Below, in pieces: positions 22,393-30,012 of a DNA stretch of 32,591 bases. Where the stretch lies: NCBI GenBank assembly GCA_018302465.1, contig JAGVZQ010000011.1, positions 1 through 32,591 of the forward strand. Direction: 5' to 3'. A program made the translations under genes and the position numbers. Every line of letters begins with the position of its first letter. The stretch's first letter is position 1. Source of the DNA: Candidatus Woesearchaeota archaeon. Lineage in GTDB: Archaea; Nanobdellota; Nanobdellia; SCGC-AAA011-G17; GW2011-AR20. Below the pieces are notes generated by a model that was not told the origin of the DNA, did not search any database, and saw nothing but the letters and a program-made list of their open reading frames with translations.

Positions 22393-23594
22393 AACAATTA
22401 TTAGATTTAAAAAGTGATTTTCCAATTTTAAGTCAAAAAGTAAATGGAAAGCAATTAATCTACTTAGATAATAGTGCAACATCTCAAAAGCCACAGAAAG
22501 TAATAGATTCAATTACAGAATATTATTCAAAATATAACTCTAATGTCCATAGAGCTATCCACAAACTAGGAGAACAGGCTACATTAAAGTACGAAGAAGC
22601 TCATGAAAAGGTTGCTAATTTCATAAATGCTTCAAAAGAAGAAATAATCTTTACAAGAAACACAACAGAATCAATTAATTTATTATCCCATTCATTGCAA
22701 ATATCAAAAAAACATAACATAATAGTAACAGAAATGGAGCACCATTCAAACTTAGTTCCATGGCAGCAAATTTGTAAAGAAACAGGTGCAGAGTTAAGAT
22801 TTATCCCAATAGATAAAGATGGAAAGCTAAACCTTAAAAAAATTCCAATCAATAATAATACAAGAGTGGTTTCAGTAGCTCATGTATCAAATGTTCTTGG
22901 AACTATAAACCCAATAAAAGAATTATCTAAGATGGTCCATCAGTATAATGCTTTATTTGTTGTAGATGGAGCACAGTCAGTTCCCCATATGAAGGTTGAT
23001 GTTAAAGACCTAAATATGGATTTTTTAGCTTTTAGTGGGCATAAAATGCTTGGCCCGACAGGAATAGGAGTTTTATACGGTAAAAAAGAATTATTAAAAA
23101 AATTGCATCCTTTCTTAACTGGTGGAGGAATGATAAGTGATGTTAAAAAAGATGTTTCAGAATGGGCGGATATTCCAAATAAATTCGAAGCAGGAACTCC
23201 AAATATTGAAGGTGCAATTGCTTTAGGAGCAGCAGTAGATTATCTTGAAAACATAGACATGGATGAAATAAACAAGAATGTAAAAGACTTAGTTTCCTAT
23301 TTAATGAAAAGATTGTTAGAATTAGACAATATTTCAATTTACGGTCCGGAAAACGGAGACAGGACAGCTTTAGTTTCATTTAATTTATTAGACATTCATC
23401 CGCATGATGTAGCTGAAATATTAGACAAAGAAGGAGTAGCAATAAGAGCAGGCCATATGTGTGCAAAACCTTTAATGGATATTTTAGGAGTTAACGCAGT
23501 ATGCAGAGCTTCTCCTTATTTTTACAATACAAAAGAAGATATAGACCATTTAATTAAATCATTAAAGAAAGTTCAGGAGGTTTTTGCAAAATGA
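22389..23594 (+). CDS. sufS: SufS, group II cysteine desulfurase
   Basis: The 401-residue PLP enzyme removes sulfur from cysteine as a persulfide. It has the opening Y-L-D-N-S-A-T-S-Q-K-P, V-T-E-M-E-H-H-S-N-L-V-P-W, the V-D-G-A-Q-S-V-P-H cofactor Asp, the PLP Lys in F-S-G-H-K-M-L-G-P-T-G, and the active Cys in R-A-G-H-M-C-A-K-P (about residue 358). The short Cys loop is that of the SufS group, which needs SufU or SufE. It overlaps sufD and sufU by four bases each. Confidence 0.97.
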   Translation: MKQLLDLKSDFPILSQKVNGKQLIYLDNSATSQKPQKVIDSITEYYSKYNSNVHRAIHKLGEQATLKYEEAHEKVANFINASKEEIIFTRNTTESINLLSHSLQISKKHNIIVTEMEHHSNLVPWQQICKETGAELRFIPIDKDGKLNLKKIPINNNTRVVSVAHVSNVLGTINPIKELSKMVHQYNALFVVDGAQSVPHMKVDVKDLNMDFLAFSGHKMLGPTGIGVLYGKKELLKKLHPFLTGGGMISDVKKDVSEWADIPNKFEAGTPNIEGAIALGAAVDYLENIDMDEINKNVKDLVSYLMKRLLELDNISIYGPENGDRTALVSFNLLDIHPHDVAEILDKEGVAIRAGHMCAKPLMDILGVNAVCRASPYFYNTKEDIDHLIKSLKKVQEVFAK

Positions 23595-23965
23595 TAGACA
23601 TGTACCAGGAAGAGCTATTAGAGCATTACAAATCTCCTAGAAACTCAGGAAAAATAGAAAATCCTAGTGTGGAATTTCACGATACTAATCCTTTATGCGG
23701 AGATGAAGTAACAGTAACAGCAAAAATAAAAAATAACATAGTTAAAAATTTAAAATTTGAATCAAGGGGCTGTGCAATAAGTGTTGCCTCAGCATCCAAA
23801 TTATCAGAGCAGATAAAGGGAAAAACAGTAAATGAAGTGCTAAAATTAGATAACCAATTTGTTTTGGATTTAGTCGGTGTTCCAATATCAGCAATGAGGC
23901 TAAAATGCGCTTTACTTTCATTAAAAGCAATTCAAAAAGCAATTATCCAGTATAAGGAGAAATAA
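23591..23965 (+). CDS. sufU: SufU/IscU-type scaffold or sulfur-transfer protein
   Basis: The 124-residue protein has the U-type motifs N-P-L-C-G-D-E-V, R-G-C-A-I-S-V-A-S-A-S and R-L-K-C-A-L-L. These give three Cys and the Asp that bind zinc or a cluster. The conserved 18-20-residue insertion between the second and third motifs suggests SufU rather than IscU. SufU accepts the persulfide from SufS. It is translated in overlap with sufS and is two bases before sufC. Confidence 0.93.
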   Translation: MIDMYQEELLEHYKSPRNSGKIENPSVEFHDTNPLCGDEVTVTAKIKNNIVKNLKFESRGCAISVASASKLSEQIKGKTVNEVLKLDNQFVLDLVGVPISAMRLKCALLSLKAIQKAIIQYKEK

Positions 23966-23967
23966 AA

Positions 23968-24717
23968 ATGGCAGACTTAGAAATTAAAAATTTGCATGTA
24001 AGCATTAATGGCAATGAAATACTTAAAGGAATAAACTTGGAAGTAAATAAAGGGGAAATAGTAGCATTAATGGGACCTAATGGTTCAGGTAAAAGCACAC
24101 TAGCAAATATTTTAATGGGCAATCCAGATTATGAAATAACTCAAGGAAAAATAATTTTTAAGGGTAAAGATATAACAAAACTAGATACAACAGAAAGAGC
24201 TAAATTAGGATTGTTTTTATCATTTCAATATCCTTCTGAAATACCAGGAGTATCAGTTGCTAATTTTTTAAGAATAGCAATAAACGCAAGAAGAAAAGAA
24301 AAAATATCTGTTTTAGACTTCAGGGATTTATTAAACGAAAAAATGAAGTTGTTAAACATGAAAGAATCATTTGCTGGTCGTTATCTAAATGAAGGATTTT
24401 CCGGAGGAGAAAAAAAGAAAAATGAGATTTTACAAATGGCAATTCTTGAACCTGAAATTTCAATAATCGATGAAAATGATTCGGGGCTTGATGTTGACGC
24501 CTTAAGAATTGTTTCAAACGGGATAAACACTTTAAAAGAAAAAACAGGCATGGGTATATTAATAATAACTCATTACAACAGAATACTAAATTATATAAAG
24601 CCAGATAAAGTAGCAATATTAAAAGATGGTGTTATAGATAAAATAGGAAATCATGAATTAGCAGCTCAAATTGAAGAAGAAGGATATGAACTTTCAATAG
24701 GAGGTCAAAATGTCTAA
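23968..24717 (+). CDS. sufC: SufC ATPase
   Basis: The 249-residue ABC-type ATPase has Walker A G-P-N-G-S-G-K-S-T-L (about residues 36-45), the signature N-E-G-F-S-G-G-E-K-K-K-N-E and Walker B I-S-I-I-D-E-N-D-S-G-L-D-V-D. The SGGE-KKKNE and DSGLDVDAL forms are diagnostic of SufC. It powers the SufBCD complex. The end overlaps the next gene by eight bases. Confidence 0.97.
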   Translation: MADLEIKNLHVSINGNEILKGINLEVNKGEIVALMGPNGSGKSTLANILMGNPDYEITQGKIIFKGKDITKLDTTERAKLGLFLSFQYPSEIPGVSVANFLRIAINARRKEKISVLDFRDLLNEKMKLLNMKESFAGRYLNEGFSGGEKKKNEILQMAILEPEISIIDENDSGLDVDALRIVSNGINTLKEKTGMGILIITHYNRILNYIKPDKVAILKDGVIDKIGNHELAAQIEEEGYELSIGGQNV

Positions 24718-25270
24718 AATAACAAAAAATACAACAATAAGTGAAGCTTTGGAGATGTTTCCAAGAGCAGCTGAAATAATGCAGAGTCATGGTTTACATT
24801 GTGTTGGCTGTCATGTAAATGTAATGGAGAGCATAGAAGGCGGAGCAAAAGGCCACGGTATGGATAATGAAGCAGTTAATCAGATAATTAATGATATAAA
24901 TGAAGCAATGGAATCAAGTAAAACCTCTGGATCTCAGCAATTAATAACTCCATTAATAGTAACTTCAAAAGCTGCAGCTAAAATAAAATCATTATTACAG
25001 GCAGAAAATAAGCCGGATTATGCTCTAAAGGTTTCTGTTCTTTCTGGTGGCTGCTCAGGTCATAAATATGATTTATCCTTTGTAAAATCAGCAAAAGAAG
25101 GAGATTATGCCATAGAGAAAGATGGAGCTAAGATCTTTGTGGATAAAGATAGTTTAGAGTTCCTAAGTGGGTCAGAATTAGACTTTGTTGAGTCTTTAAG
25201 TGAATCTGGGTTTAAGTTCAAAAATCCAAATGCAAAAACTACCTGTGGTTGTGGAGATTCTTTTAGTTAA
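24710..25270 (+). CDS. DUF1858 - SufA/IscA (A-type carrier) fusion protein
   Basis: The 186-residue protein joins two domains. Residues 1-70 match DUF1858: I-S-E-A-L-E-M-F-P-R-A-A-E-I-M, then H-G-L-H-C-V-G-C-H-V, a redox-type C-x-x-C. Residues 80-186 match the HesB/IscA/SufA carrier: L-I-V-T-S-K-A-A-A-K-I, G-G-C-S-G-H-K-Y and the terminal T-C-G-C-G-D-S-F, which give the three cluster Cys. SufA-type proteins carry new clusters from SufBCD to targets. The fused C-x-x-C domain could supply electrons or bind metal; this is inference. It overlaps sufC by eight bases, so its place in the operon is firm. Confidence 0.92.
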   Translation: MSKITKNTTISEALEMFPRAAEIMQSHGLHCVGCHVNVMESIEGGAKGHGMDNEAVNQIINDINEAMESSKTSGSQQLITPLIVTSKAAAKIKSLLQAENKPDYALKVSVLSGGCSGHKYDLSFVKSAKEGDYAIEKDGAKIFVDKDSLEFLSGSELDFVESLSESGFKFKNPNAKTTCGCGDSFS

Positions 25271-25641
25271 TGAAAATGCCAAGAAACACAAGTACTGAAG
25301 ATACAGCATTAATTCTAAATATAATAATAGAATCAGATAATGTACAATCAGTCTCAGGGCTAGCAGGTATAACGGGTTTAAGTGAAAGATTTTTATACGA
25401 TTTAAAAAGAAGAGGAATAGTTAATCTCCCTAAAGGTAGAAGAGGTCCACCAAGATATACCTACGGTAGAATTGCAGAGGAACTTGGTTTAGTAATAATG
25501 CTCGCATCTATTGGTTGCCCAAAAACACAAATAGCAAGAGAATTAGATATAAAACCAGAATCGGTTGGAGACTTTATCGGAAAAGACAGAAGATTGTATG
25601 ATACATGGAAAAGAAACAGATATTACCCATTACACAATTAA
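25270..25641 (+). CDS. Double helix-turn-helix protein at the end of the SUF operon
   Basis: The 123-residue basic protein starts within the stop of the sufA fusion (TAATG). The first helix-turn-helix is V-S-G-L-A-G-I-T-G-L-S-E-R-F-L-Y-D-L-K-R-R-G (about 28-49). A basic linker (PKGRRGPPRYTYG) precedes a second, C-P-K-T-Q-I-A-R-E-L-D-I-K-P-E-S-V-G-D-F-I (about 80-100). It is probably a DNA-binding regulator. No target is known. It ends 31 bases before the orphaned nfo start, suggesting that nfo was originally next in this gene string. Confidence 0.65.
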   Translation: MKMPRNTSTEDTALILNIIIESDNVQSVSGLAGITGLSERFLYDLKRRGIVNLPKGRRGPPRYTYGRIAEELGLVIMLASIGCPKTQIARELDIKPESVGDFIGKDRRLYDTWKRNRYYPLHN

Positions 25642-25672
25642 ATTAATATACTTCTTTCATTTCCTTTAACCA

Positions 25673-25717
25673 ATGGATAAACTAAGATTCGGAACAGCTG
25701 GAATTCTAAATAAGTGA
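25673..25717 (+). pseudogene. Orphaned first 11 codons of nfo
   Basis: ATG at 25673 reads MDKLRFGTAGI, then LNK and a TGA. The same residues begin the intact nfo at 27070 (IDRLRFGTAGI). Ten codons aligned from GAT to ATT match at 23 of 30 bases. Five codons differ only at the third base and one is Lys/Arg. This is the stranded original 5' end, cut off by the inserted cassette after ATT at 25705. Confidence 0.85.
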
Positions 25718-25732
25718 TATTTCACAACAATC

Positions 25733-25740
25733 TTTATATA
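25733..25740 (+). promoter_or_regulatory. TATA box of the homing cassette
   Basis: tttatata ends 25 bases before the RHH ATG at 25766, giving a leaderless transcript. It is directly followed by the palindrome. Confidence 0.6.
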
Positions 25741-25757
25741 TTAGTAACACTTACTAA
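25741..25757. promoter_or_regulatory. Perfect palindrome, operator of the homing cassette
   Basis: TTAGTAA-CAC-TTACTAA is an exact 7-3-7 inverted repeat between the TATA box and the predicted start of transcription. Binding of the RHH product here would block the promoter and give self-limited endonuclease expression. Confidence 0.65.
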
Positions 25758-25765
25758 ATAATACT

Positions 25766-25882
25766 ATGTCTAAATTAAAAACTATGAAAATAAGAGAGGA
25801 GGTTCATAAAAAATTAATGGCACTAGGTAAAAAAGGGGAAAGTTTTTCTGATATTATTGAAAGATTAATTAAGAATGGATAA
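25766..25882 (+). CDS. Ribbon-helix-helix (VapB-like) small regulator
   Basis: This frame is too short for the track: 38 residues from ATG 25766 to TAA 25880-25882. The sequence KLKTMKIREEVHKKLMALG, then GESFSDIIERLIKNG, matches the form of archaeal VapB/DUF217-type antitoxin heads. It has a short strand, a helix, then the G-x-S-F-S-D-x-I-E-R-L element. It probably binds the palindrome at its promoter as a dimer. It overlaps the endonuclease gene by eight bases, a toxin-antitoxin-like order in which the second gene is a nuclease. Confidence 0.75.
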   Translation: MSKLKTMKIREEVHKKLMALGKKGESFSDIIERLIKNG

Positions 25883-27083
25883 AATAAATTTATTAGAATT
25901 GATAGATGATAATTGGTATGTTGATATAGATAAAAATATATTAAACAAATTAATAGAAAAATCAAAAGAAAAACTAGGAAGTCTACGAGCGGTATCAGAG
26001 TATTTTAAAATTAATATTTCTACAATATCTAGATGGCAAGGAAAAGTAAAAAACAAAAATACGAAACCAAGTTATAAAAATATAAAAAAATTAGCAGAAT
26101 TAGGTAATACTCCTATAGATAAAGACATTACAGGGATTAAGCTAAATAGCGGGCATAATTTTCTAAGCTTAACCTCATTAAAGTTAAGCCAAGAATTAAT
26201 AAGAAGTGTAGCATTTATTATAGGGGATGGAGATATAGGTAAAAGAAGAGTAAGATTTGCTAACAGTAACAAATTAGCAATAAAAAGTATTTTATCTGAT
26301 ATATCTAAAATTTTTAATTTAAAAAATCCATGGATAAAGCTCACATATCCAAGAAATTCTAAAAAATCTAAAATAATAGAATCAGTAAAGGAGTGGGAAA
26401 CGTATTTAGGTTATAAAATTAACGGGGTATATGAAAAACATAATACAAAAATAAGAGGAAAGCCATTCAAATCAAAAAAAGAATATGTAGAAGTATCATT
26501 CCATTCATCAACCCTATCAGAAATAATAATAAGAATTTTACCAATTTTAAGAAAAGAAATTTTGCTTAATAAATCATTATCAATCGCCTACTTACAAGGA
26601 ATCTATGCTGCAGAAGGAAGTATAACTAGCAGAGAAAAAAATAAGCTTAGAGTTATACAACTAAATATGAAAGATAAAAATGAAATAATTTATATAAAAA
26701 AAGTTTTAAATTTACTTAATATAAGAAATTCTGGAGAAAGATTTGATTTAGGAAATAATGCTTGGTATATCAATATAACGGGAAGAAAAGAAATAGAAAC
26801 ATGTCTTGATATGGATATTTTCAAGATAAATTCTGAAAGAAAAATAAAGTTAGAAAAAGTAATAAATAATTATGAGAGATATCAAGTCACACCAGTTAAA
26901 AATAAAGAAAGATTTTTACAAATTACAAGCATACTAAATGATGGAACTTTTAACTCCCTACAAGTGTCCAATGCTTTAAATATGTCTTTAATAAGAACAC
27001 AAGTATTGCTAAAAAAAGGCTTTGACAAAGGAAAATGGAATAGAATCTGGAATGGAAGTGAATTTATATATGAAAAAGATTGA
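25875..27083 (+). CDS. LAGLIDADG homing endonuclease with flanking DNA-binding domains
   Basis: The 402-residue protein has a helix-turn-helix near residues 35-56 (V-S-E-Y-F-K-I-N-I-S-T-I-S-R-W-Q). Two LAGLIDADG helices read S-V-A-F-I-I-G-D-G-D-I-G (about 111-122, active acid in GDG) and Y-L-Q-G-I-Y-A-A-E-G-S-I (about 239-250, acid Glu). One chain thus holds both half-sites, as in monomeric meganucleases. The C-terminal 55 residues look like a winged helix (F-N-S-L-Q-V-S-N-A-L-N-M-S-L-I-R-T-Q). It should cut a long site; the stranded nfo start next to it is the likely target. It overlaps the RHH gene at the start and nfo at the end. Confidence 0.9.
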   Translation: MDKINLLELIDDNWYVDIDKNILNKLIEKSKEKLGSLRAVSEYFKINISTISRWQGKVKNKNTKPSYKNIKKLAELGNTPIDKDITGIKLNSGHNFLSLTSLKLSQELIRSVAFIIGDGDIGKRRVRFANSNKLAIKSILSDISKIFNLKNPWIKLTYPRNSKKSKIIESVKEWETYLGYKINGVYEKHNTKIRGKPFKSKKEYVEVSFHSSTLSEIIIRILPILRKEILLNKSLSIAYLQGIYAAEGSITSREKNKLRVIQLNMKDKNEIIYIKKVLNLLNIRNSGERFDLGNNAWYINITGRKEIETCLDMDIFKINSERKIKLEKVINNYERYQVTPVKNKERFLQITSILNDGTFNSLQVSNALNMSLIRTQVLLKKGFDKGKWNRIWNGSEFIYEKD

Positions 27084-27906
27084 TAGGCTTAGATTTGGAA
27101 CTGCAGGGATTCCCACCTGTACAAAGGGAGATACTATTCAGGGCATTAAAGATGTTAGGGGGTTAGGGTTAGATTCTTTCGAATTAGAATTCGTACATTC
27201 AGTTAATATTAAAGAGGATAAAACAAATTTAGTAAAAGAAACAGCAAAGAAAAATGATATAATTCTCACTGCTCATGGAAGTTACTACATAAATTTAAAT
27301 TCTGATGATAAGAAGAAGATAGAGGCTTCTAAAAAAAGAATACTAGATGCAGCAAGAGTACTTTCTTTATGTGGAGGCCATTCAGTATGTTATCATGCTG
27401 GATTCTACCAGGGGCAACAACCTGAAAAAGCATTTAAGAAGATAAAAGAAGAAATAAAGGATATCGTCAGACAAGTAAAGAAATTTGATAAGGAATTATG
27501 GATTAGTCCAGAAGTAAGTGGGAAACCTTCCCAATTTGGAAGTGTTGATGAATTAATAAAGTTGAGCAAAGATATTGAACAGGTAATGCCTTGTATAGAT
27601 TTTAGTCACAATTTTACTAGATCCATAGGTAAAGCCAACAGATTAGAGGATTTTAAAGAAGTTTTAGACAAAATAAAAGACAACTTGGGAAGAGAATATT
27701 TAGAAAGAATGCATATTCATATAGCCGGAATTGAATTTGGAGAGAAAGGAGAAAAAAATCATTTAATTTTAGAAGAATCAAAATTTAACTACAAAGATTT
27801 GTTAAAAGTTTTAAAAGAATTCAAATGTAAAGGCGTAATAACTTGTGAATCTCCTAATATTGAAAAAGATGCTTTATTATTAAAAAAATATTATGAAAAG
27901 ATTTAA
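27070..27906 (+). CDS. nfo: Endonuclease IV (AP endonuclease) with a replaced 5' end
   Basis: The start is ATG 27070 (MKKIDRLRFGTAGI), not the track start at 27022, because homology to the orphaned copy begins here. The 279-residue TIM-barrel zinc enzyme cuts DNA 5' of abasic sites in base excision repair. Metal ligands are visible in order: His in L-T-A-H-G-S-Y-Y, His in V-C-Y-H-A-G-F, Glu in S-P-E-V-S-G, Asp and His in C-I-D-F-S-H, His in M-H-I-H-I-A-G and Glu in T-C-E-S-P. The enzyme looks intact. Its start overlaps the endonuclease gene by 14 bases, so it is now transcribed with or translated after the cassette genes. It converges with the lipoprotein gene. Confidence 0.93.
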   Translation: MKKIDRLRFGTAGIPTCTKGDTIQGIKDVRGLGLDSFELEFVHSVNIKEDKTNLVKETAKKNDIILTAHGSYYINLNSDDKKKIEASKKRILDAARVLSLCGGHSVCYHAGFYQGQQPEKAFKKIKEEIKDIVRQVKKFDKELWISPEVSGKPSQFGSVDELIKLSKDIEQVMPCIDFSHNFTRSIGKANRLEDFKEVLDKIKDNLGREYLERMHIHIAGIEFGEKGEKNHLILEESKFNYKDLLKVLKEFKCKGVITCESPNIEKDALLLKKYYEKI

Positions 27907-29435
27907 GCAGAGCAATAAACTCTAGTATCCCCAATATCCTCAAATTCTCCTACTTTCAAAGATACTGTTTTAGATGAAGTTGGAACTGATCTCCCGCCGC
28001 CAATATTCAGGCTAAGAGATGCTTCAACCTGTGCCTTTGGAATTTCTAATACAACTTTATCACTAGCCCCATTAAACTTCGGATTCTTAATTATAACTCC
28101 ATAAGCAGTTCTATGGTCTTCATCTTTAGTGCCTATTAATGAATCCCCAGCTTGATCAAGTTTATAATCCCACATAACTTCTCTGGATTCCTCTAATCCT
28201 TTTCTCTCCCCAAGTCCACCATTAATACCTCCGCGAGAATTAATTGAGATAAGGTCTAAAGGAGTAGATATGAATAAGTTTTGTCCGCCTTTAGAGACAA
28301 AATTAAGAGCTATGAGGTATACATCATTATTAAGTTTACCAAATGCCTGATAATTTCCATAATCAGAGTTTATTTTAGAGGTTAATTTTTCAACAGTTCC
28401 CCTGTTTATATTTTTATAATAAACCCCATTTCCACTATCAATATAAACTTCATTTGCATTAATCTCATCTCTACCTAATTTTATATTTCCTGTAGGTGAA
28501 GATATCTTAGTTACTTTTTCCCATTGAGATCCTCCTGCTTCTCTTAAATCAACTCCCCCATCATAGAATCCTCCCCCAATATATTCTATTGTAAAAGTAT
28601 TATAATCTTCATCATTGCTTAATCCATCTAAACATACCCTTCCATATTCATTAGGCAATTGAACACATTCACCTAATCTAGGAGGATTATCTGAATCATC
28701 ATTATAAATAAAGTCATTTTCTATGCCAAATTTAGGTCCAGCAGTACTAGTCCACCAACCATCTATGTTCCAAACCCAATCAGGGTCATTTATATCTTCT
28801 CCCCAGAATGCATCCCCATTATTAACAACCTCTCTTACTCCATTTCTTATAACAGTCATTTGACCACCATAACTTATAGTGTTGCTTCTTGAACTGCTAG
28901 AATCTCTCATTCTTGAATCTATTGTAAATGTGCGCCCCATCAAGTTATAAGTCTCAGTACCAATTCTATCGTAATCTGAACGAGTTATTCCATTTCTTCC
29001 ATCCATTGAATCAATAATATACTTTATTCCATTTCTTCCAACTTCCATTACCACATCTGTTTGATAATCATCTTCTGATGCAGTCAAAGAAGTCATAACC
29101 TTAACATTATTGTCAGCACTAAGTTTGGCTTGTCTAACTTGGGTAGTATCTATTAAATCATCCACATAAGAAGATCCCAAATCAACATTTTTAGATTCAC
29201 TTAATTGAACAGTTTTAATTATATCCCCACATTTATTATCCTTCCACTCACAATTTTTATCCTGGGCACAAGCAGCTTGTCCATATGCTCCAGTATAATC
29301 ACTACATTTTGGGTTTTCAGATTCAGGAATTATATCACTACTAGGATTACTCCTTATCCCAACAGCATCTTGACAACCAGCAATAACTAAAACAGAAACT
29401 AAAAAAAGTAAAAATAAAAATTTATTTTTTATCAT
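27903..29435 (-). CDS. Large secreted lipoprotein, second gene of a lipoprotein pair
   Basis: The 510-residue protein has a signal peptide ending in the lipobox V-I-A-G-C (Cys about 21). A Cys-rich segment of the form C-x-D-Y-x-G-A-Y-x-x-x-A-C-x-x-D-x-x-C-x-W-x-x-x-x-C (about 43-69) probably makes two disulfides. The rest is rich in strands, Asn and Gly, as in extracellular beta domains, and ends in C-S-A. It starts one base after the stop of the smaller lipoprotein gene, whose leader (VIAGCQ) is related. Function is unknown; a surface role is inference. Confidence 0.75.
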   Translation of the reverse strand: MIKNKFLFLLFLVSVLVIAGCQDAVGIRSNPSSDIIPESENPKCSDYTGAYGQAACAQDKNCEWKDNKCGDIIKTVQLSESKNVDLGSSYVDDLIDTTQVRQAKLSADNNVKVMTSLTASEDDYQTDVVMEVGRNGIKYIIDSMDGRNGITRSDYDRIGTETYNLMGRTFTIDSRMRDSSSSRSNTISYGGQMTVIRNGVREVVNNGDAFWGEDINDPDWVWNIDGWWTSTAGPKFGIENDFIYNDDSDNPPRLGECVQLPNEYGRVCLDGLSNDEDYNTFTIEYIGGGFYDGGVDLREAGGSQWEKVTKISSPTGNIKLGRDEINANEVYIDSGNGVYYKNINRGTVEKLTSKINSDYGNYQAFGKLNNDVYLIALNFVSKGGQNLFISTPLDLISINSRGGINGGLGERKGLEESREVMWDYKLDQAGDSLIGTKDEDHRTAYGVIIKNPKFNGASDKVVLEIPKAQVEASLSLNIGGGRSVPTSSKTVSLKVGEFEDIGDTRVYCSA

Positions 29436-29436
29436 T

Positions 29437-29814
29437 TTAATTATTACATGAATACTTCTTGTTAAATGCAGTTGTATACTCTCCAGGTATTAAATTATGC
29501 TCTGCAAATGCACCAGAAGCCAAACTGCCGTTAGCAAGGAATCTAGTGCTATTGGCAAATGCACGCTGATTAGCTGCTCTAATTCTGTTGCATGAGATTT
29601 TTATGGCTCCTCCATCTAAAAACCTATACTCTCCGTTAGACCTCAATCTCACTTCTTCCATTCCAGAACCAGCAGTATTATTTACCACATTATTATTTCT
29701 TTCAGCAGTTGCTGCAACCTTATTGGACAAAGTAATTCCCTTTGTCTCCTGACAACCAGCAATAACCAATAAACTAAAAGTTAGCAAAACAAAAATTAAT
29801 ATTTTTTTATTCAA
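29437..29814 (-). CDS. Small lipoprotein with a TTG start
   Basis: The start codon is TTG at 29814. An ATG four bases upstream is out of frame and soon stops. GGTG (cacc at 29821-29824) lies six bases before the TTG, supporting it. The 125-residue protein has a signal peptide with lipobox V-I-A-G-C (about residue 20), a polar Asn-rich linker and a C-terminal part with two Cys (K-I-S-C and K-Y-S-C). Its leader resembles that of the next gene (VIAGCQxxxGI), so the pair may be paralogous at the N terminus and co-transcribed. Confidence 0.7.
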   Translation of the reverse strand: MNKKILIFVLLTFSLLVIAGCQETKGITLSNKVAATAERNNNVVNNTAGSGMEEVRLRSNGEYRFLDGGAIKISCNRIRAANQRAFANSTRFLANGSLASGAFAEHNLIPGEYTTAFNKKYSCNN

Positions 29815-29862
29815 TCATAACACCTTTAATTTTTAAAATATAAACTACTATTTAAACTTTTT

Positions 29863-29870
29863 TAAACCAG
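29863..29870. repeat. Left 8-bp target-site duplication of the MITE
   Basis: TAAACCAG directly abuts the left terminal inverted repeat. An identical TAAACCAG abuts the right one at 30013-30020. Confidence 0.75.
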
Positions 29871-30012
29871 GTAACCGTTTAGCTAATCGCCAACTATAAA
29901 AAAGTGAAAAACCGATTTTATAGAGAATAGAAATGTCACTAAGTCATTTTTGGCCATTTTTCATGAAAATCATGTTTGTCGTCGATAAATCGAAAAACAG
30001 CTAAACGGTTAC
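29871..30012. mobile_element. 142-bp MITE with 14-bp terminal inverted repeats
   Basis: The ends GTAACCGTTTAGCT (29871-29884) and AGCTAAACGGTTAC (29999-30012) are exact reverse complements. The element is flanked by identical 8-bp direct repeats, as after transposition. It has no ORF of size and contains further short palindromes (TTTTCATGAAAA, TGGCCA). Ends starting GTAA with an 8-bp duplication are known for the IS66 family, so an IS66-like transposase may have moved it; that assignment is inference. It sits between the lipoprotein operon and the next gene, in the window's longest intergenic region. Confidence 0.85.

Larger units (their letters stand above)
25706..27069 (+). mobile_element. 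Homing-endonuclease cassette inserted in the 5' end of nfo
   Basis: The segment of about 1.36 kb runs from the point where the orphaned nfo start loses similarity to the start of the replacement nfo. It holds its own TATA box, a palindrome, an RHH gene and a LAGLIDADG endonuclease gene. The endonuclease stop overlaps the new nfo start by 14 bases. It has no terminal inverted repeats and no intein or intron signals, since nfo continues only from its own new ATG. It therefore acts as a free-standing homing gene that carries a replacement target 5' end. The exact ends are inferred. Confidence 0.75.

Noticed and set aside
25270-25641. RHH or antitoxin partner for the homing cassette
   Set aside because: The HTH gene is fused by overlap to the SUF operon and lies outside the cassette, before the orphaned nfo start.
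27022-27069. Track start of nfo at 27022
   Set aside because: These codons (MTKENGIESGMEVNLY) overlap the endonuclease coding end and precede the conserved start shared with the orphaned copy. The ATG at 27070 fits.
25875-27906. An intein or group I intron interrupting nfo
   Set aside because: The downstream nfo has its own ATG and repeats the N-terminal residues. There are no intein splice residues at the junctions and the endonuclease is in a different frame, so no splicing is needed.
29871-30012. CRISPR repeat or riboswitch
   Set aside because: There is only one pair of inverted arms, with no repeat-spacer series, and the flanking 8-bp direct repeats mark a transposed element instead.
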